In this document: one piece after another, positions 1-12,749 of the stretch
How the letters are laid out: the number at the start of each line of letters is the position of its first letter
Numbering within the stretch: the first letter of the stretch is position 1
Assembly (NCBI GenBank): GCA_036365455.1
Contig: JAWQUS010000023.1
Coordinates: forward strand, 2,976,001-3,040,000
DNA from: Macrosoma leucophasiata
Taxonomy: Eukaryota; Arthropoda; Insecta; Lepidoptera; Hedylidae
Reading direction: 5' to 3'
Length of the DNA stretch: 64,000 bases
The notes under the pieces: generated by a model
The model's database searches: none
Told to the model about the DNA's origin: nothing
Seen by the model: the letters and a program-made list of their open reading frames with translations, nothing else
Made by a program: the position numbers and the translations under genes

Positions 1-59
1 CCACTTGCTTTTAAATCCCGCATTCAGTTTCCTATTACCAATTAAACAGGGGTGTTCCT

Positions 60-335
60 TACTGGTGGTAGAGCTCCAGTGACAGAGTTCTCGGACGTAG
101 GCACCATGCAGTGGTGCCTACGTCCTTAATATACTTAATATACATGCCGCTAAATGGTTGTGTTCAACACTACCGTGTTCCGGTCAGGTAATGTGGCCCT
201 GGAATTTCCGGCACAGAGGCATAAAACCTTAAGCCTCAGGAGTGGTAACGCATCTGCATTTTGACCTTGGTCTTTGTGTGAGTGTCTATAGGCTGCAGTC
301 ATCATTTAACATCAATGTGAACTGCATGCTTGCAG
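60..335 (+). repeat. Family A-rep copy, lacking its poly-A end
   Basis: The copy starts at ACTGGTGGTAGAGCTCCAG and runs through the family landmarks: the accaccgcattacc-like block, the CGTGTTCCGGTCAGG block and TATAGGCTGCAGTCATCA. It stops after AACTGCATGCTTG without a poly-A tail. The layout recalls, from memory, the 3' part of silkworm BMC1/L1Bm-type elements; that family link is inference. Confidence 0.8.
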
Positions 336-712
336 TGCAGTTGCGCTTAATTTATTTAGGCTGAGAGAACCCTCTGCACTCGCCGATTGCCGAACGAAAT
401 AGACTAGTGACGTTTTGAGAATTCAAAAAAAATATATATATAGTACCGGCCGAATTGAGAACCTTCTCGTTTTTTGAACTCGGTTAAAAATCAACACCTA
501 TTAATATAATTGTACTGAGTAGGCAGATATCAGAAGTAAAACATTTTAATTAACTAAAGACATTCGATGAGTCACAAAGAAATATAGTTTCAGTAATTGG
601 CGGAAGGCGGCATTGTTCTTTGAAGCCACAAACTTGACGCCAGCGAGCGGCAGAATGGACGAGCGGAGCGTGTAGACTCATTCTCGTTATTTTAATTTAA
701 GATGGTGGCAAA

Positions 713-1030
713 CATAGTTCAACACGGGCCACCGGCTGCGGCGGATCGGAGGGGAGTAGCCATATGCAGGCTTTCCCCTTTGTCAAAGTACAAGACCAAA
801 TGGTCCTATACCTGTCGCCTAGATATTTAAATTTGTGCGTGAAACGGTTTACGTATTTTGTTGAAGTCAAGGTCTGAGTTTCGCAGTAGGTAATAGACGA
901 TTTTCGTAGTGTGAGGGTGTGTCACACGTATTTCCCCCCGCAAAAAATTACAGACTGTTTTGCATCGGTAATAAACGCTATGGCTACTCCCCTCCGGTCC
1001 GCTGCGACCGGTGGGCCGAGTTGCTCTATG
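713..1030. mobile_element. MITE E, complete copy with long inverted ends
   Basis: Two imperfect 52-bp inverted repeats (713-764 and 979-1030) enclose a non-coding core. The outer ends read CATAG and CTATG and the inner ends share GAGGGGAGTAGCCATA. Further copies are at 18171-18465 and 56838-57128. This copy shows no clear target duplication, so it is old or rearranged. It cannot encode a transposase and would have depended on one supplied in trans. Confidence 0.8.
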
Positions 1031-1363
1031 ATGCGAACTAAAGCGTTTCGCTACTCGCGCTATTATCCGCTGTCTTCCAGTTTGCAGCCTGACGCCATCC
1101 TTGTTCTCACATATTTCAAGTACAACGTAGTCTATAAATAAAAGTGTTTTATTGAATTTAAATACTGGTAGGTAAAATAAGACATTAAATCTTTGATGGG
1201 ACATGTAGATACCTCCGATAATTTGCAAAAGCGGCAATTTATCAGTCAGATTTAAGATTTTGTACGTATAAATAATCGAAAATGAACCACCAGTGAGATT
1301 AACGATGCCTTTATTATAGTCATAACGGCACCATAAAAAATCATCTCACTGGAACACGATAGG

Positions 1364-1667
1364 TTTTTTTTTTTTTTTTTTCTATGTAAGAAAAGTGGCA
1401 AACAAGCGTGCAGTTCTTCACATTGATGTTAAGTGAGGACTGCAGCCTATAGACACCCACAAAATGACCAGAGGTCAAAATGCAAATGCGCTGCCACTCC
1501 TGAGGCATTAGGTGTTATGCCTCTGTGCCGGAAATTACAGAGCCGTACATTACCACCTGACCAAAACACGATAGTGCTGAACACTACCATTTAACGGCAA
1601 GTATATTAGGTAATGCGGTGGTGCCTACGCCCGCGAGCTCCGTCACTGGAGCTCTACCACCAGTAAA
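1364..1667 (-). repeat. Family A-rep copy, near full length
   Basis: The copy opens on the + strand with an 18-nt poly-T (the element's poly-A tail) and ends with CTCTACCACCAGTAAA, the complement of the family's 5' end. Confidence 0.85.
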
Positions 1668-1676
1668 AAATATAGT

Positions 1677-1845
1677 ATGTTCTTAGGTTTTGGCGAGCTA
1701 CACTCATTGAAATAAAACTAGAATTCGGATTTATCTCGCGTATATTAAACTAAAATGATTAATTAAAATCGAATCCGACGTTTCGGTCGCTTTTCAGCTT
1801 CCGTGGTCTCGGGCAGACTGAGGTGACATTTGTCTGACAGCATAA
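1677..1845 (+). repeat. Dispersed repeat carrying an ACGTTTCGGTCGC motif
   Basis: The segment from TATGTTCTTAGGTTTT to GACATTTGTCTGACAG recurs at 45885-46060 on the same strand and at 53505-53622 on the other. No coding potential is seen and the class is unknown. Confidence 0.7.
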
Positions 1846-1867
1846 GCCTAACCTAGCATCACCGCCA

Positions 1868-1975
1868 TCCATAACACAATAGTGCTGAACACTTTCATTT
1901 GGAGGCAGATAGGTTAGGTAATGCGGTGGTGCCTATGCCCTCGATTCTCTACAATGGAACTTTACCACCAGTAAA
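1868..1975 (-). repeat. Family A-rep fragment (5' part)
   Basis: Only the 5' third remains. It ends with ACCACCAGTAAA and is diverged. Confidence 0.7.
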
Positions 1976-2084
1976 ATATATAGTTACGTGTATTAAGTAT
2001 TTAAAACGTGTTTAATATCCTTTGTGGAATGCAAAAAATACCGGCTCAATTTTAAATTGTTTAATTTTACTGGAACTGTAAAGG

Positions 2085-2298
2085 GGAAAAGAGACATTCT
2101 ACTGATATACTTTTACATTAGTTTATTACATTTAGTTTTATCTTAGTGATATTCATGACTTTACATATATTTTTTATCTTGTTTGACATGTATATCAATT
2201 GTTATTCGTTTTAATTTATTTTGTTTGTTTTTGACGTGTCATAAGAGGTGCCTGTCACCCTAAATGAATAAATGAGTTTCTGATTCTGATTCTGACTG
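2085..2298 (+). repeat. Non-LTR retrotransposon 3' end with GATTCT tail
   Basis: The run from GACATTCTACTGATATAC to the tandem TTCTGATTCTGATTCTG tail is repeated at 58262-58477 (+) and reverse-complemented at 46290-46560. The short tandem tail at a constant position is typical of some LINE 3' ends. No reading frame is left. Confidence 0.65.
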
Positions 2299-2578
2299 AC
2301 ATTTTACTACGTACCCGGCTATTTTTATTTTTTATTATGTTGTATCAAAAAACCGTATTATATTTCAATGTTGCTATAATATACCTATGATGCAATTAAA
2401 ATGCATATATCATTGAAAGTTAAAGTGTACTTCACAAACTCTACATCTGAGTGAAAATGCGTGACTTGGACGTTTCGTCACTACAAGAACCATTGTATAA
2501 GAAAACAGTGGATGATTTTTTCATTTATTTCGTAGACTTTTTACGTCTACGTGTTAGTAGCAAAATAGTATTTTTAAC

Positions 2579-2775
2579 TTTACTGGTGGTAGAGCTCCAG
2601 TGACGGAGCGTGTTCCGGTTAGATGGTAATGTATGGCCCCGTAATAACTATCACAGAGACAAAACACTTAAGGTCTCAGGGGTGGCAAACGCATCTATAT
2701 TTTGACCCCTGGTTTTTGTGTAGATGTCTATAGGCTGCAGTCTTTACTTAACATCAATGTGAACTACATGTTTGT
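2579..2775 (+). repeat. Family A-rep, variant subfamily, internally deleted
   Basis: The copy jumps from GTGACGGAGC straight to GTGTTCCGGTTAGATGG. It carries the variant text ATGGCCCCGTAATAACTATCACAGAGAC, which is shared with the copies at 27059 and 48366. This defines a second, more diverged subfamily. Confidence 0.75.
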
Positions 2776-2939
2776 GTGTTCATGTTTTACCAAGTCAAAG
2801 GAAACTATCACACTTAAGAAGACTTTACAACTTAACGAATAAAAGTCGTGACCTACTTAAAAACCGTACTTTGAACATCATACCGTACGTTGCGACAGGA
2901 AGGCAGCGCGATGGCCTATTTTTAAAATTTCACCAATAT

Positions 2940-3052
2940 AATATAATAATAATAATGGCAACCCATTATACGTCTCACTGATGGGCATGAGTCTTCCCCT
3001 TTTTGGGGAAAGGCCTGGAGCTTACTCCACCACGCTGGTCCAATGCGGATTG
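2940..3052 (-). repeat. 5S-SINE fragment (3' part)
   Basis: AATAATAATGGCAACCCATT followed by the CTGGAGCTTACTCCACCACG block matches the 3' end of the 5S-SINE family. The 5S-like head is missing. Confidence 0.75.
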
Positions 3053-3083
3053 GACCAATGAATTTATACAAATAATTAAATAT

Positions 3084-3232
3084 ACATGTATACCTTCACG
3101 CATAGTCCCTTACGGACAGATAGTAGGTATAGAGCGCCAGATTTCTCGTCCTGACACACGTCCCTTGTTTCTTCTACATTCATTATTCTCTTCATACACG
3201 CACGGCGATTACTAAGACTTTTGACCCCACCC
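3084..3232 (+). repeat. LINE-like tail repeat (GGACATGCGTGAAG type)
   Basis: TAGAGCGCCAGATTTCTCG and CTTTTGACCCCACCCTCAG recur at 28703-28860. Shorter relatives ending in (TATG)n or (TACA)n lie at 8043, 12365-12476 and 24345-24410. It is probably the 3' end of an RTE-like element, but the class is not proven. Confidence 0.55.
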
Positions 3233-3239
3233 TCAGTAC

Positions 3240-3900
3240 TCGACATATTGGGTAATATTAAATAAAATAGAAAACTATCGAATCCCAGGCATACAAAATA
3301 AATTTATTTAATAAACTGTAACGGGTGTATAACCTTTGTGGAAACTATTCGTAAAGAGAGTTAACGTCACTTCAAGATATACAAGTACCCTTTAGAAGAA
3401 CGCGAAATAAAAGAAAACCATTCACGCCCTATCAATACTGAGTAAAGGTTGCATTACATTTGTAACAAGCGGCTGTGTCAATGCAAGAGCAAGGGTAACT
3501 GCAGCAATAACTTTTTTGCAGTTTTCGCGAGCTTCATAATAATACATTGTAAGAAAGATTGTAAGAAATAAAGAAAGAAAACAAATATGGGTATGGAGAG
3601 ATGATGACACTGACGCACTGTAAAACTCGAACGAGTTTATGTTGCGTCTTACTGTTTCGTATTTACTTAAATATTATATGTTTTTGAATAAATAAAAAAA
3701 AATCGACGTGTGGCACTCGGGGACTGCCGCGGTAAAGCTATTGCATTTACATAATTATCTAAAATTATGCAAAACAAAATAAAATGCAAATAAAAGAAAA
3801 AAAAATATAGAAATATATACAATAATTTTCTATTAATATTATATTTACAACTTTTTAAATATTGAATGGAAAAGCAAACAATAAAAAAAATGAACAAAAA
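3240..3900. other. AT-rich spacer with no recognised feature
   Basis: The stretch is low-complexity A/T-rich sequence with short A and T runs. The open frames on both strands here are short and lysine/phenylalanine-rich and look like chance. Confidence 0.5.
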
Positions 3901-3906
3901 CAATCT

Positions 3907-3975
3907 TGGCAGCGGTGGGATTCGAACCTACGCCTCCGAAGAGACTGGTGCCTTAAACCGCTCGGCCACGGTACC
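3907..3975 (-). pseudogene. tRNA-Leu(AAG)-like pseudogene with deletion between internal repeats
   Basis: On the minus strand the sequence has a leucine-type tRNA layout: GTGGCCGAGCGG in the D arm, CTCTTCGGAGGCG as the long variable arm, and GGTTCGAATCCCACC in the T arm, ending GCTGCCA. It is about 69 nt rather than the usual 82. The D-arm right half and the 5' side of the anticodon stem are gone. A normal leucine tRNA of this type has two near-identical GGTyTAAGGC blocks, and here only one remains, as expected from a deletion between them. The cloverleaf cannot form, so it should be inactive. Isotype assignment rests on remembered family features. Confidence 0.75.
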
Positions 3976-4955
3976 CACGAGGTCGGACGGCGAAATTATA
4001 CATCACTTTCTTTAAATGAGTTTTAAATTTGTAATCCGGAGAGTCAGGTTTTTACGTTACGGAATTTCTGAATTCGGTCCCCGCGCTCAAGGCCCGCGAT
4101 GGAAGCTATGCAATAGCTTAAAACTAAAAATAGTTTTGTATGGCCCATGATTTCAGTTGTTTCGGGTTTATGTTGTGTGAGTACGATACATGTGAATGTA
4201 AGCGCATTTTTTAACTTTTCTGCAAATATGAGCTCATATCGGTAGTAACCAAATGGGTATGTAGATTATATAGATCCGATTTTATCTGATAATTTTTATT
4301 TTCGTTGCCTTTCTTTCCTACCCAATGTTTAACTGGGAGACAATGCCTTGAGGCATCAGGTCCACCTTTTGTACTTTTTTATGTGCAATAAAGTATAAAT
4401 AAATAAATAATTTTTACATGTAAATAAATTTATACCTGTAAAAAATATTTCTCTTCTCGATCGTTATGGCGGCTTGAACAAAAAACAATTTGTAACCCAC
4501 ACTTAATTTTGCTCGACGTTGAAATGAACTAAAACAGTAATTATTATAAGTAAAATAAATGACTCCAATTTTTCAATTAAAAGAAAAATCAATATAATAA
4601 ATAATATAAGTGTGAGTGAGTGTCCAAATATCAATACCTTTTAAATGTAATACAAGCAAATTAAACCCGACCACACGATTTAAACATTTGGACATGGATT
4701 ACATAAAGTTTATTAAAACAAACATATTCTTTACCAATTAAAACATTTATAAATCGTACTTTTGTTGCCACTTGAACTTGGAATCTATGCGTGCATCTTC
4801 ACAAATTTAATCGAGACACCACCAAAACGTATTCTCAAGCAAAACGAAACTTTATAACCTCATGTATAAAAATCACGTATCATCTTGTAGATAAGGAGAC
4901 AAGTGAACAGTTAAGTTTGTAAAAAATGCTGAGCACGTTTTTTAGATGAGTTTTG
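3976..4955. other. Upstream region of gene A
   Basis: No gene or clear repeat is seen in this AT-rich stretch. It contains an AATAAA-rich patch near 4385-4410 and leads into the gene A promoter, so it is where epidermal and hormone-response enhancers would be expected. I can identify no specific site. Confidence 0.45.
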
Positions 4956-4961
4956 GATTGG

Positions 4962-4996
4962 TATAAAAAGCAAAAGTTGGGGAACGAAGCTGCAGT
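4962..4996 (+). promoter_or_regulatory. Core promoter of gene A (TATA box plus initiator-like CAGT)
   Basis: TATAAAAAG at 4962-4970 is followed 32 bp later by GCAGTG (A at 4994), which fits the arthropod initiator core CAGT at the normal spacing. The start codon is at 5041, giving a 5' UTR of about 47 nt. A strong TATA box is usual for cuticle protein genes. Confidence 0.7.
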
Positions 4997-5040
4997 GCGT
5001 GTTAGCCCATCATTGAGGTAGCTCCAGGCATCCGGGTACA

Positions 5041-5049
5041 ATGAAATTG
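5041..5049 (+). CDS. Gene A coding exon 1 (Met-Lys-Leu)
   Basis: ATGAAATTG is followed directly by a donor GTAATA. Nine coding bases that split the signal peptide after its third residue is the classic arrangement of insect cuticle protein genes, and gene B has exactly the same (ATGAAGCTG|GTAAAT). The upstream TATA box at the right distance supports this ATG. Intron 1 is 359 bp. Confidence 0.85.
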
Positions 5050-8000
5050 GTAATATCCTTGGAAATGTCGAAGTTCAGTGTTCAATATTACTCGATCAAC
5101 TGGATGGAGAGAAAACGGGATGACTATTAGTGATGGGGATATTGTGATTAAATTAAAGAGTGATCGTTATTCGTCCTGGAGTGTGTGCAACAGTCTTAAG
5201 ATTCTTAAAAAAATATTATTTTTATATGGGAGTGCATTCAGTTCACAACGATTGAAAGTGATTATGGTAGTCCATAGATATCTATAAAGACGTGGATTCT
5301 ACACCAAAAACTTGCTGCCCTAAACCTGAATTAGTTACCAGCGTTAGATCACTCCTTTTAGACACCACTGATTTTATCACATTTGGTAATCTTTTCCTTC
5401 TTTCACAGGTGCTAGTGGCCGCTCTCGTGGTGGTGTGTGCTGGTGACAAACTCAACCGCGCATACTTACCACCACCATCGGCAGCCACAGCTGGTGGTAG
5501 CCCAGGTTCCCTTCAAGCACCGCTCACAAGGCACTTCAATCAAGGTCTCGGAGGCTTACCTAGGAGTCAGACCAGCGAGCAAACTCAAGATTTAACGAGA
5601 AGTCAATCAAACGACGCTCTACCCCAAGGGAGTTACACCAATGAGCACCAAGGAGTTGTAGTTGACGCGGCCGCTGCTGGCACTAGAGCTACAAGTTCTG
5701 AACAGAGTGGTTTAGGTGGACCAAGAGTGTCATATGGATCAAGTGACTCTAAAGTCGGCGGCGCTGCTTTTGTCAGACAACAAACTGGACAAGCAGGATT
5801 CCGTGGGCCTGGACAATCAGTTATCAATAACAAAGAAGAAAGAATCCAGGCAGCTCGCGATAGAGCAGCAAATACAGTACGTCTGGTCAATGAAGTAGGA
5901 CCCGAGAGCTTCAACTATGCTTTTGAGACTGATAATGGGATAGCAGCTGATGAGAACGGATTAACTATCAATGGTGTACAGGCCCAGGGTGGGTATTCTT
6001 ACACTGGTGATGATGGTCAGGTGTACAGTGTGACGTATACAGCTGATGAAGGGGGTTATCAGCCTAAAGGTGAACATCTGCCTACACCGCCTCCAATTCC
6101 TGATGAAATCCTTAAGAGCTTGGAGCAAAATGCAAAAGAGGAAGCTGCTGGGCTCGTAGATGATGGTAAGTCTTTTGTGAATATAATTTCGAATTTGTTA
6201 TTCCATATGATTGACGAAGATGTTGGGTATTTTCCAGACAAGCGTCCTAGTAACTATAACTTTATTGATTTTAACTTATTTAACGAAATTAAAAATACCC
6301 AATTATAATATTCAAATCCCATTGAGGCTGTTATGTTTGTTTATTTGAAGTGTTTTAAGTATATTTTTGTGTGGTTATCCATACTAATATCCATACTTAA
6401 TATTATAAATGTGAAAGTGTGTTTATGTGTGTTTGTCCGTCTTTCACGTCAAAACGGAGTAACGGATTGATGTGATTTTTTATACAGAGATAGTTGAGTT
6501 TTTATACAGTGATAGGCTACTTTTTGTCCCGTTATATGGCCCTACCTCCCTAAAATAGGGGGTGGAAGTTTCAAGGTAAATTTCTGAAAATTGGTATACA
6601 ATACAATCAGTAGGGATACAATACAATCACTACAAACACACATAATATTATAAATGCGAAAGTAACTCTGTCTGTCTGTTACTTTTCACGTCCAAACGAC
6701 TGAACCGATTTTAATGCAACTTGGTACAGAGATAGAGCTGAATTTAAGAAAGAACATAGACTACTTAGTTATTTATAAAACGACATCCACGCAGGCGAAG
6801 CCGCGGGCAACAACTAGTAATATATAAAACGACATCTACGGGGGCGAAGCCGCGGGCAACAGCTAGTAACATAGAAAATAAGTGAAAATAATTTTAGTGG
6901 TAGTATCCCAGGGACTCGGCGGCATAGGCACCATCACATTAGCTATCTGCCGCAAAATAGTGGAGTTCAGGACTATCGTGTTCCAGTTATATGGTCACAT
7001 CCCGCCCTGTAATTTCCGGCACAGCAACATAATACCGTAATGGCAACGCATCTATAGGTGAAATTCTTAGGCCCAGTCGTTTCGTGAATAAAGGGAATGT
7101 TTAATACTTGTAAAATTACTGGTGGTAGAGCTCCAGTGACGGAGCTCGCGGGCGTAGGCAACACCGCATTACCTAATGTACTTTCCGCTAAATGGTAGTG
7201 TTCAGCACTATCGTGTTCCGGTCAGGTGGTAATGTACGGCCCTGTAATTTCCGGTACAGAGGTATAACACCTTAGACCTCAGGAGTGGCAACGCATCTGC
7301 ATTTTGACCTCTGGTCATTGTGTGGGTGTCTATAGGCTGCAGTCATCACTTAACATCAATGTGAACTGCACGCTTGTTTGCCACTTTTATTACATAAAAA
7401 AAAATCTACTATTTTTGTATTAACGACAAATGTTTTTATATTAATAATCTCTCGTCAGCACGGGATCCAATTTGAATCCGGACCTTTGTCAGGCTTGCGC
7501 GGGGACATGGGGGATCGAACACGTAGAGGTCCTTTCGAGAATTTTGATCTACTTCGTAATGGGTTTATTCGGCGGGACCTCTCTCTGACTCTACATGGGA
7601 CTATGGTAATGAAAAATAACGCGCCAAACTGTAGGTTATGTGAACTGGGGGGACTAGCTGACTGGGCCTATGGAGTGACATCCGGCACCTGCCTATATTC
7701 AACAACTCACATTATTGAATCCTACTTCAGGTAGGTGTACGATTCAGGTTTAATATTAAGTAATAATTATTATTTTCAAATTAATATTAAATTTAAAGCT
7801 ATTTATCTTGAACCTCGAAAAGCTTGTGTCATTGTTAAACAGTCGACATACATCGGTCACGGTCACAGCCACTTCACTAACTGCAAATAAGTGTTTTTTT
7901 AGGGTTCCGTAGTAAACAAGAAACCCTTATAGTTTCGCCATGTCCGTCTGTCTGTCTGTCTGTCTGTCCGCGGTTTAGCGCAAAAACTATTGATACTAGA

Positions 8001-11000
8001 CTTGAAACTTGGCACAAGTATACACCTTAATCACACCGGCAAAGTGTATGTATGTATGTATCTTCACGCCAGGTCCCTAACCGGCAAAGTGGTAAAATAA
8101 AAACATGAAAAATAAAATTATTAAGGGTACCTCTCCTACATGTAACGCGCAAAAAGATTAAATACTTATATAATTTATCACGTAAACATAATAAATTAAT
8201 ATCCCATTATGATAATCAATGTTTACATTTGTATGGACATTCTTTCCGTCAGGTTGTTCACCTCTTCACCTCTGTTTTATCTAAACCATAAATCACACAA
8301 TTTTGTATGATTTAACTAACGACTGTTTTTAAAAACGTAACTGTATTTTGTCGTCATACAACAGATGTTTCCTTTTATGGATAACTGTGTATTCAACAGT
8401 TCGATCATTTTTTTATACTCGTACAAATGAGCTACTCAGGATTAATTATTAGAATAATTAATTTATATACATTGACCTACATGTACCTACTAAAGAAGGT
8501 ACTAGATAGGACACTACCCCCGTTAACACGGTTCCAGTTTTTTGCATATATAACACACTTTCTCATAATAGCATGACAGCTGATGGTCCAAGAGCTAGTG
8601 AACCCTTCGAGTATCGGAACGCCTGTAAGCCTAGAAATTTTTGTAGGGTTGAGTCATAATATGCTAAGTACGTTAACCATCGCCTGGCAAGGATCAGCCC
8701 GTCACGTCATCTGGATTTCTGATGACAAAAGTTAGTTCCATATTTTTGATTCTGGCAGCCATAGATTTGTGACCATAATTGTTGCGGTGTTTCCATGACA
8801 ACAGAAGTGTGTTTCCATGACGATGAAATTGCTAGGACGAATTCAATAAATTATGTATCGAGCGTATCATGTAATGTAAATTGTACATCAATTAGCCTGC
8901 TATTGATGTACGAATGAGTCGCTCATTTGCGGTAAACAAATCGTGATTTTATGTAAATATCCGAACACACAAAAATTAATATTTAAGACACAATATGGAA
9001 CTAACTTTTCTCATCAGAAATCCAGATGACCCTAACAAAAACTTCTAGCCTTACAGGGCCAACGGTACTCGGAGGGTTCAGTGTCTCTCCTACTATGACG
9101 TGTAAAACGTCTTACTAAATATCTGTCAAATCAATTTAAAAACGGAACCGGCTGTTTGTTCCCGGATTGTTGACAGTTTTGTTTCCATGACAACTTAGAT
9201 TTGATTATGTAATAAAAGATAACCGATGCTTTGGAGTTTTGGCGGGAACCTTAAAAGAGGAGTGCGGTGCTCTTATTTTATTTCATTTTCTTGGTGTATT
9301 TTTGAGTTAAATTAAATAAAGTTGGTGGCATTTCGTTTGATATAAATTTATTACAGTGCCTGTGTATAGTGAAATAGAATAATAGTGCGAAAAAACGACC
9401 TTTCAAGTAGAAATAGAAATAGAAAATATTTTTATTTCGAATAGATCTTTACAGATACTTTCAAAACGTCAATAAATCATAAACTACCTAGAGCGAATAA
9501 CCATTACATATAGGTAAAGCAAAATCATATATTAATAGTAAATTAAAAATTAAAATTTAAACTATTTGGTTAAAACATAATAATCATAATTTTTTTCAAT
9601 TCCTTCAATGATAATAAATGAAGAAAAAGAAAAACTTATTCATCAAGATCAATGTTATTCACTTAGCAGAGTCGCCTCCAAAACTTCATTGTAAATTTTA
9701 TTGTGAAGTAGCCATATCTTTTCTCGAATTACGGACTCTGACTCTGACTTTTACGCTGCTTCATTACGAATACGAAACATCGTTTTACTTGACACTGGCA
9801 ATATGCGTAACAGCGATGCTATTATATGAAAAAAAAAACAATACTTTTTTCTTTCTTCAATTTTAATATCATCTCTCATCTAAGATGGTTTTTCCTTCAA
9901 TATTAAGTATCATTTCTATTGGTGCAACTATTACAAGGTATTTCTGTATTTTGTCCTATGGTTTTTGTGTAGATGTCTATTACGCTGCATTCATCACTTA
10001 ACATCCATGTGAGCTGCATGCTTGTTTGCCACCAACTTAGCACGCAGGCAAAACAACATATAACGCAGCATACCTAGATAAAGTTATTTATCTCTGGTCG
10101 CAACGATGGCCGTGGATTTACATTTTGACCTGTGGTTTAATATAGATGTTTATAACCTGCAGTATTTATTTCTCATCCATGTTGAATGAACTGCTGATTT
10201 TACTGGTGGTAGAGCACCAGTGACGGAGCTCGCGGGCGTAGGCACCACCGCATTACCTAATATACTTGCCGCTAAATGGTAGTGTTCAGCACTATCGTGT
10301 TCCGGTCAGGTGGTAATGTACGGCCCTGTAATTTCCGGCACAGAGGCATAACACCTTAGGCCTCAGGAGTGGTAACGCATCTGCATTTTGACCTCGGTCT
10401 TTGTGTGGGTGTCTATAGGCTGCAGTCATCACTTAACATCAATGTGAACTGCATGCTTGTTTGCCACTTCCATAACATAAAAAAAAAAAAAAAAAACTGC
10501 GTGCTTGACTCCAGCCATTAAAACATAATATTAACATAAAAAATGTGAGAATTAAACTTTGTACATCTATCTACCTCTTTAAGGAAATGCTGGCATCAAA
10601 TATTTTGTTTTCCACTAACCAATAGTTATTAATAGAACTTAATTTAAGAAGTTTGAAAACAATCAGTCACAATTATAACTGAATAGACTTCATTATGATC
10701 AGCATTATACTTCCTATATTGGAATTAATGTTTTTTTATGTTTGACATTTAAAATTTAATGATTCAACATTCTACAGATGTTATATTAATAACATATTAT
10801 TGTTTATCGTGTAATTTTTGCTACATTCATTTACCACTATCGTCGAATAAGGATATGTACTGCTTTCAAGTTTAAACTGCCTCGGTAGCCTGCTGGTACC
10901 AGGCCACTACTATTACGTTAGGGTCCATGCTTCGATTCCCGGGTCGGGCTATCAGAGATATCGGTTGAAAATCCTTTATCTATTGGGCGTTTTTCCATTT

Positions 11001-12718
11001 TCTGTGAGTTTCCCAGTACCTCGGTGTTTGGTAATGTGCACGGAGATGTCAACAGGCTCGCCACCTGTTACATGGCCCAAAACGTAACCGGCGAATCGTG
11101 GGCGTTTGCATGACATGTAAGCTTGAATACATGCATTTAACTCTGCCTTCCCCTTTTGGGGATTACAGGCGTTACGTAATTTCCAAGTTCGTTTATAACA
11201 GTACGGGAGCCTAAGAGGGTTTTTTTGCAGTTACTCGACCACGTTAGATTAAGATATGGGAGATACCTTGTACCATGTTCAGTACCTCCACTAAATCAGA
11301 GCTGTCTATATAGTAATATGGTCGCGCCCTTAAGGCAGCTCTTCAAAATTTTCGAAAAGCCAACATGAGGTTACCTTTGAGGAAATTTGGATGAGAGCTT
11401 CTTTTGGTTAGGTATATTTTAACATCCTCTCTGCATACCTGGCTGCTTTGACTCATGACATGGATGGTGTCATAATGTAGGTGGAAAAGTACTCAAGCAT
11501 GTCAAGTCTGAGTGTCAAGTCAAGTTTCATTGATGGCAGAGCTCTAGTGACGAAGCTCGCGAGCGTAGGCACCACCGCATTACCTAATACACTTGCCGCT
11601 AAAAAGTACAAAATTGTTTCGTATTTTACCGGAATACAAAGGCATCTTAGTCTTAAATTTCACATACATGAGGTATTCCCATATTTCTGGTTCTTGAATC
11701 TGAAACAGAGATTTTATAATTAAACTAGCTGACCCGGCAAACTTCGTATTGCCTCAGAATTAAATAATGTGTCAAAGGTTTGATAGATACGGATTATTTG
11801 TATGGAAAAATGAAATTGTAGTTTTTACTATATCCCTTCAATTTCTTTATATTTTTTTACCTTTTAAACCTTTCCTGGACTTCCAAAAATCATTCAACAC
11901 CAAAATTAACCAAATCGGTCAAGCCGTTCTCGAGTTTTAGCGAGACGAACGAACAGCAATTGATTTTTATACTTATAGATTATTGCGCACTCTGTATTAA
12001 TTTTTTTTTCAACATCACCTCTGCGAATTTTTGACTGCATATATTTTGGATACAGATATACGTTGAATGTCTTGTTCAATGTAGGTATATCACACATAAT
12101 ATACTGCATCAATTGATGTTTGTACTTCTACTCCATATTTATGTACCTATATAAACTTGACCAACAATCCGTTTTCAAATGTCACATTTACCTTATGAGC
12201 AAGACTTTTCCTAAAAAGGAACTGTAATGTTGGTAAAGATTATTAAACAATAATAAAAAGGCTTCGGAGAGCTTTAAATAAGCTCAACAAGCTTGCAAAA
12301 CATATACCTACACAATATTCTACACCTACAACTTCCTTTAAATAGTAAACTAAATACAAGGTAGATGAGGCATGAGAGGTTTGTCAGGACCGGAATATCT
12401 GCTCTCTATCTCGAAACGCTCTACACTCTCTGCCTACCCCGTTCGGAACCTGGCGTGAAGATACATACATACATACTAAATACAATTAAGATTTTAGTAC
12501 GTGACATATAAAGTAGACTATATCACTTTGCACTCAATTTCATTTTAATTAAATGACAAGGCTTCACAATGAAATAATGAAATAAACTGTTTCTTTTTTA
12601 GCTCATCAGACAGTTTCATCTGTCATACAAACAAATAGACTAAACAAATCATTAACGTACCAAAAAAAATTTTTGTAATAACAGAGGAGGGATCGAATTA
12701 GGAAAATACTCACTAAGC

Positions 12719-12749
<31 letters not shown>

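Noticed and set aside
5292..5408. Extended N-terminus of gene A from the ATG at 5292
   Set aside because: That part lacks a signal peptide, lies before a good acceptor, and gene B shows the MKL exon structure.
7378..7734. 118-codon frame in gene A intron 2 as an extra exon or gene
   Set aside because: It spans the end of an A-rep copy and the TCTCTCGTCAGCAC repeat, so it is a chance frame across two elements.
9618..9866. 82-codon frame as a small gene
   Set aside because: Low-complexity Lys/Leu/Phe content, no promoter or splice signs, no family match.
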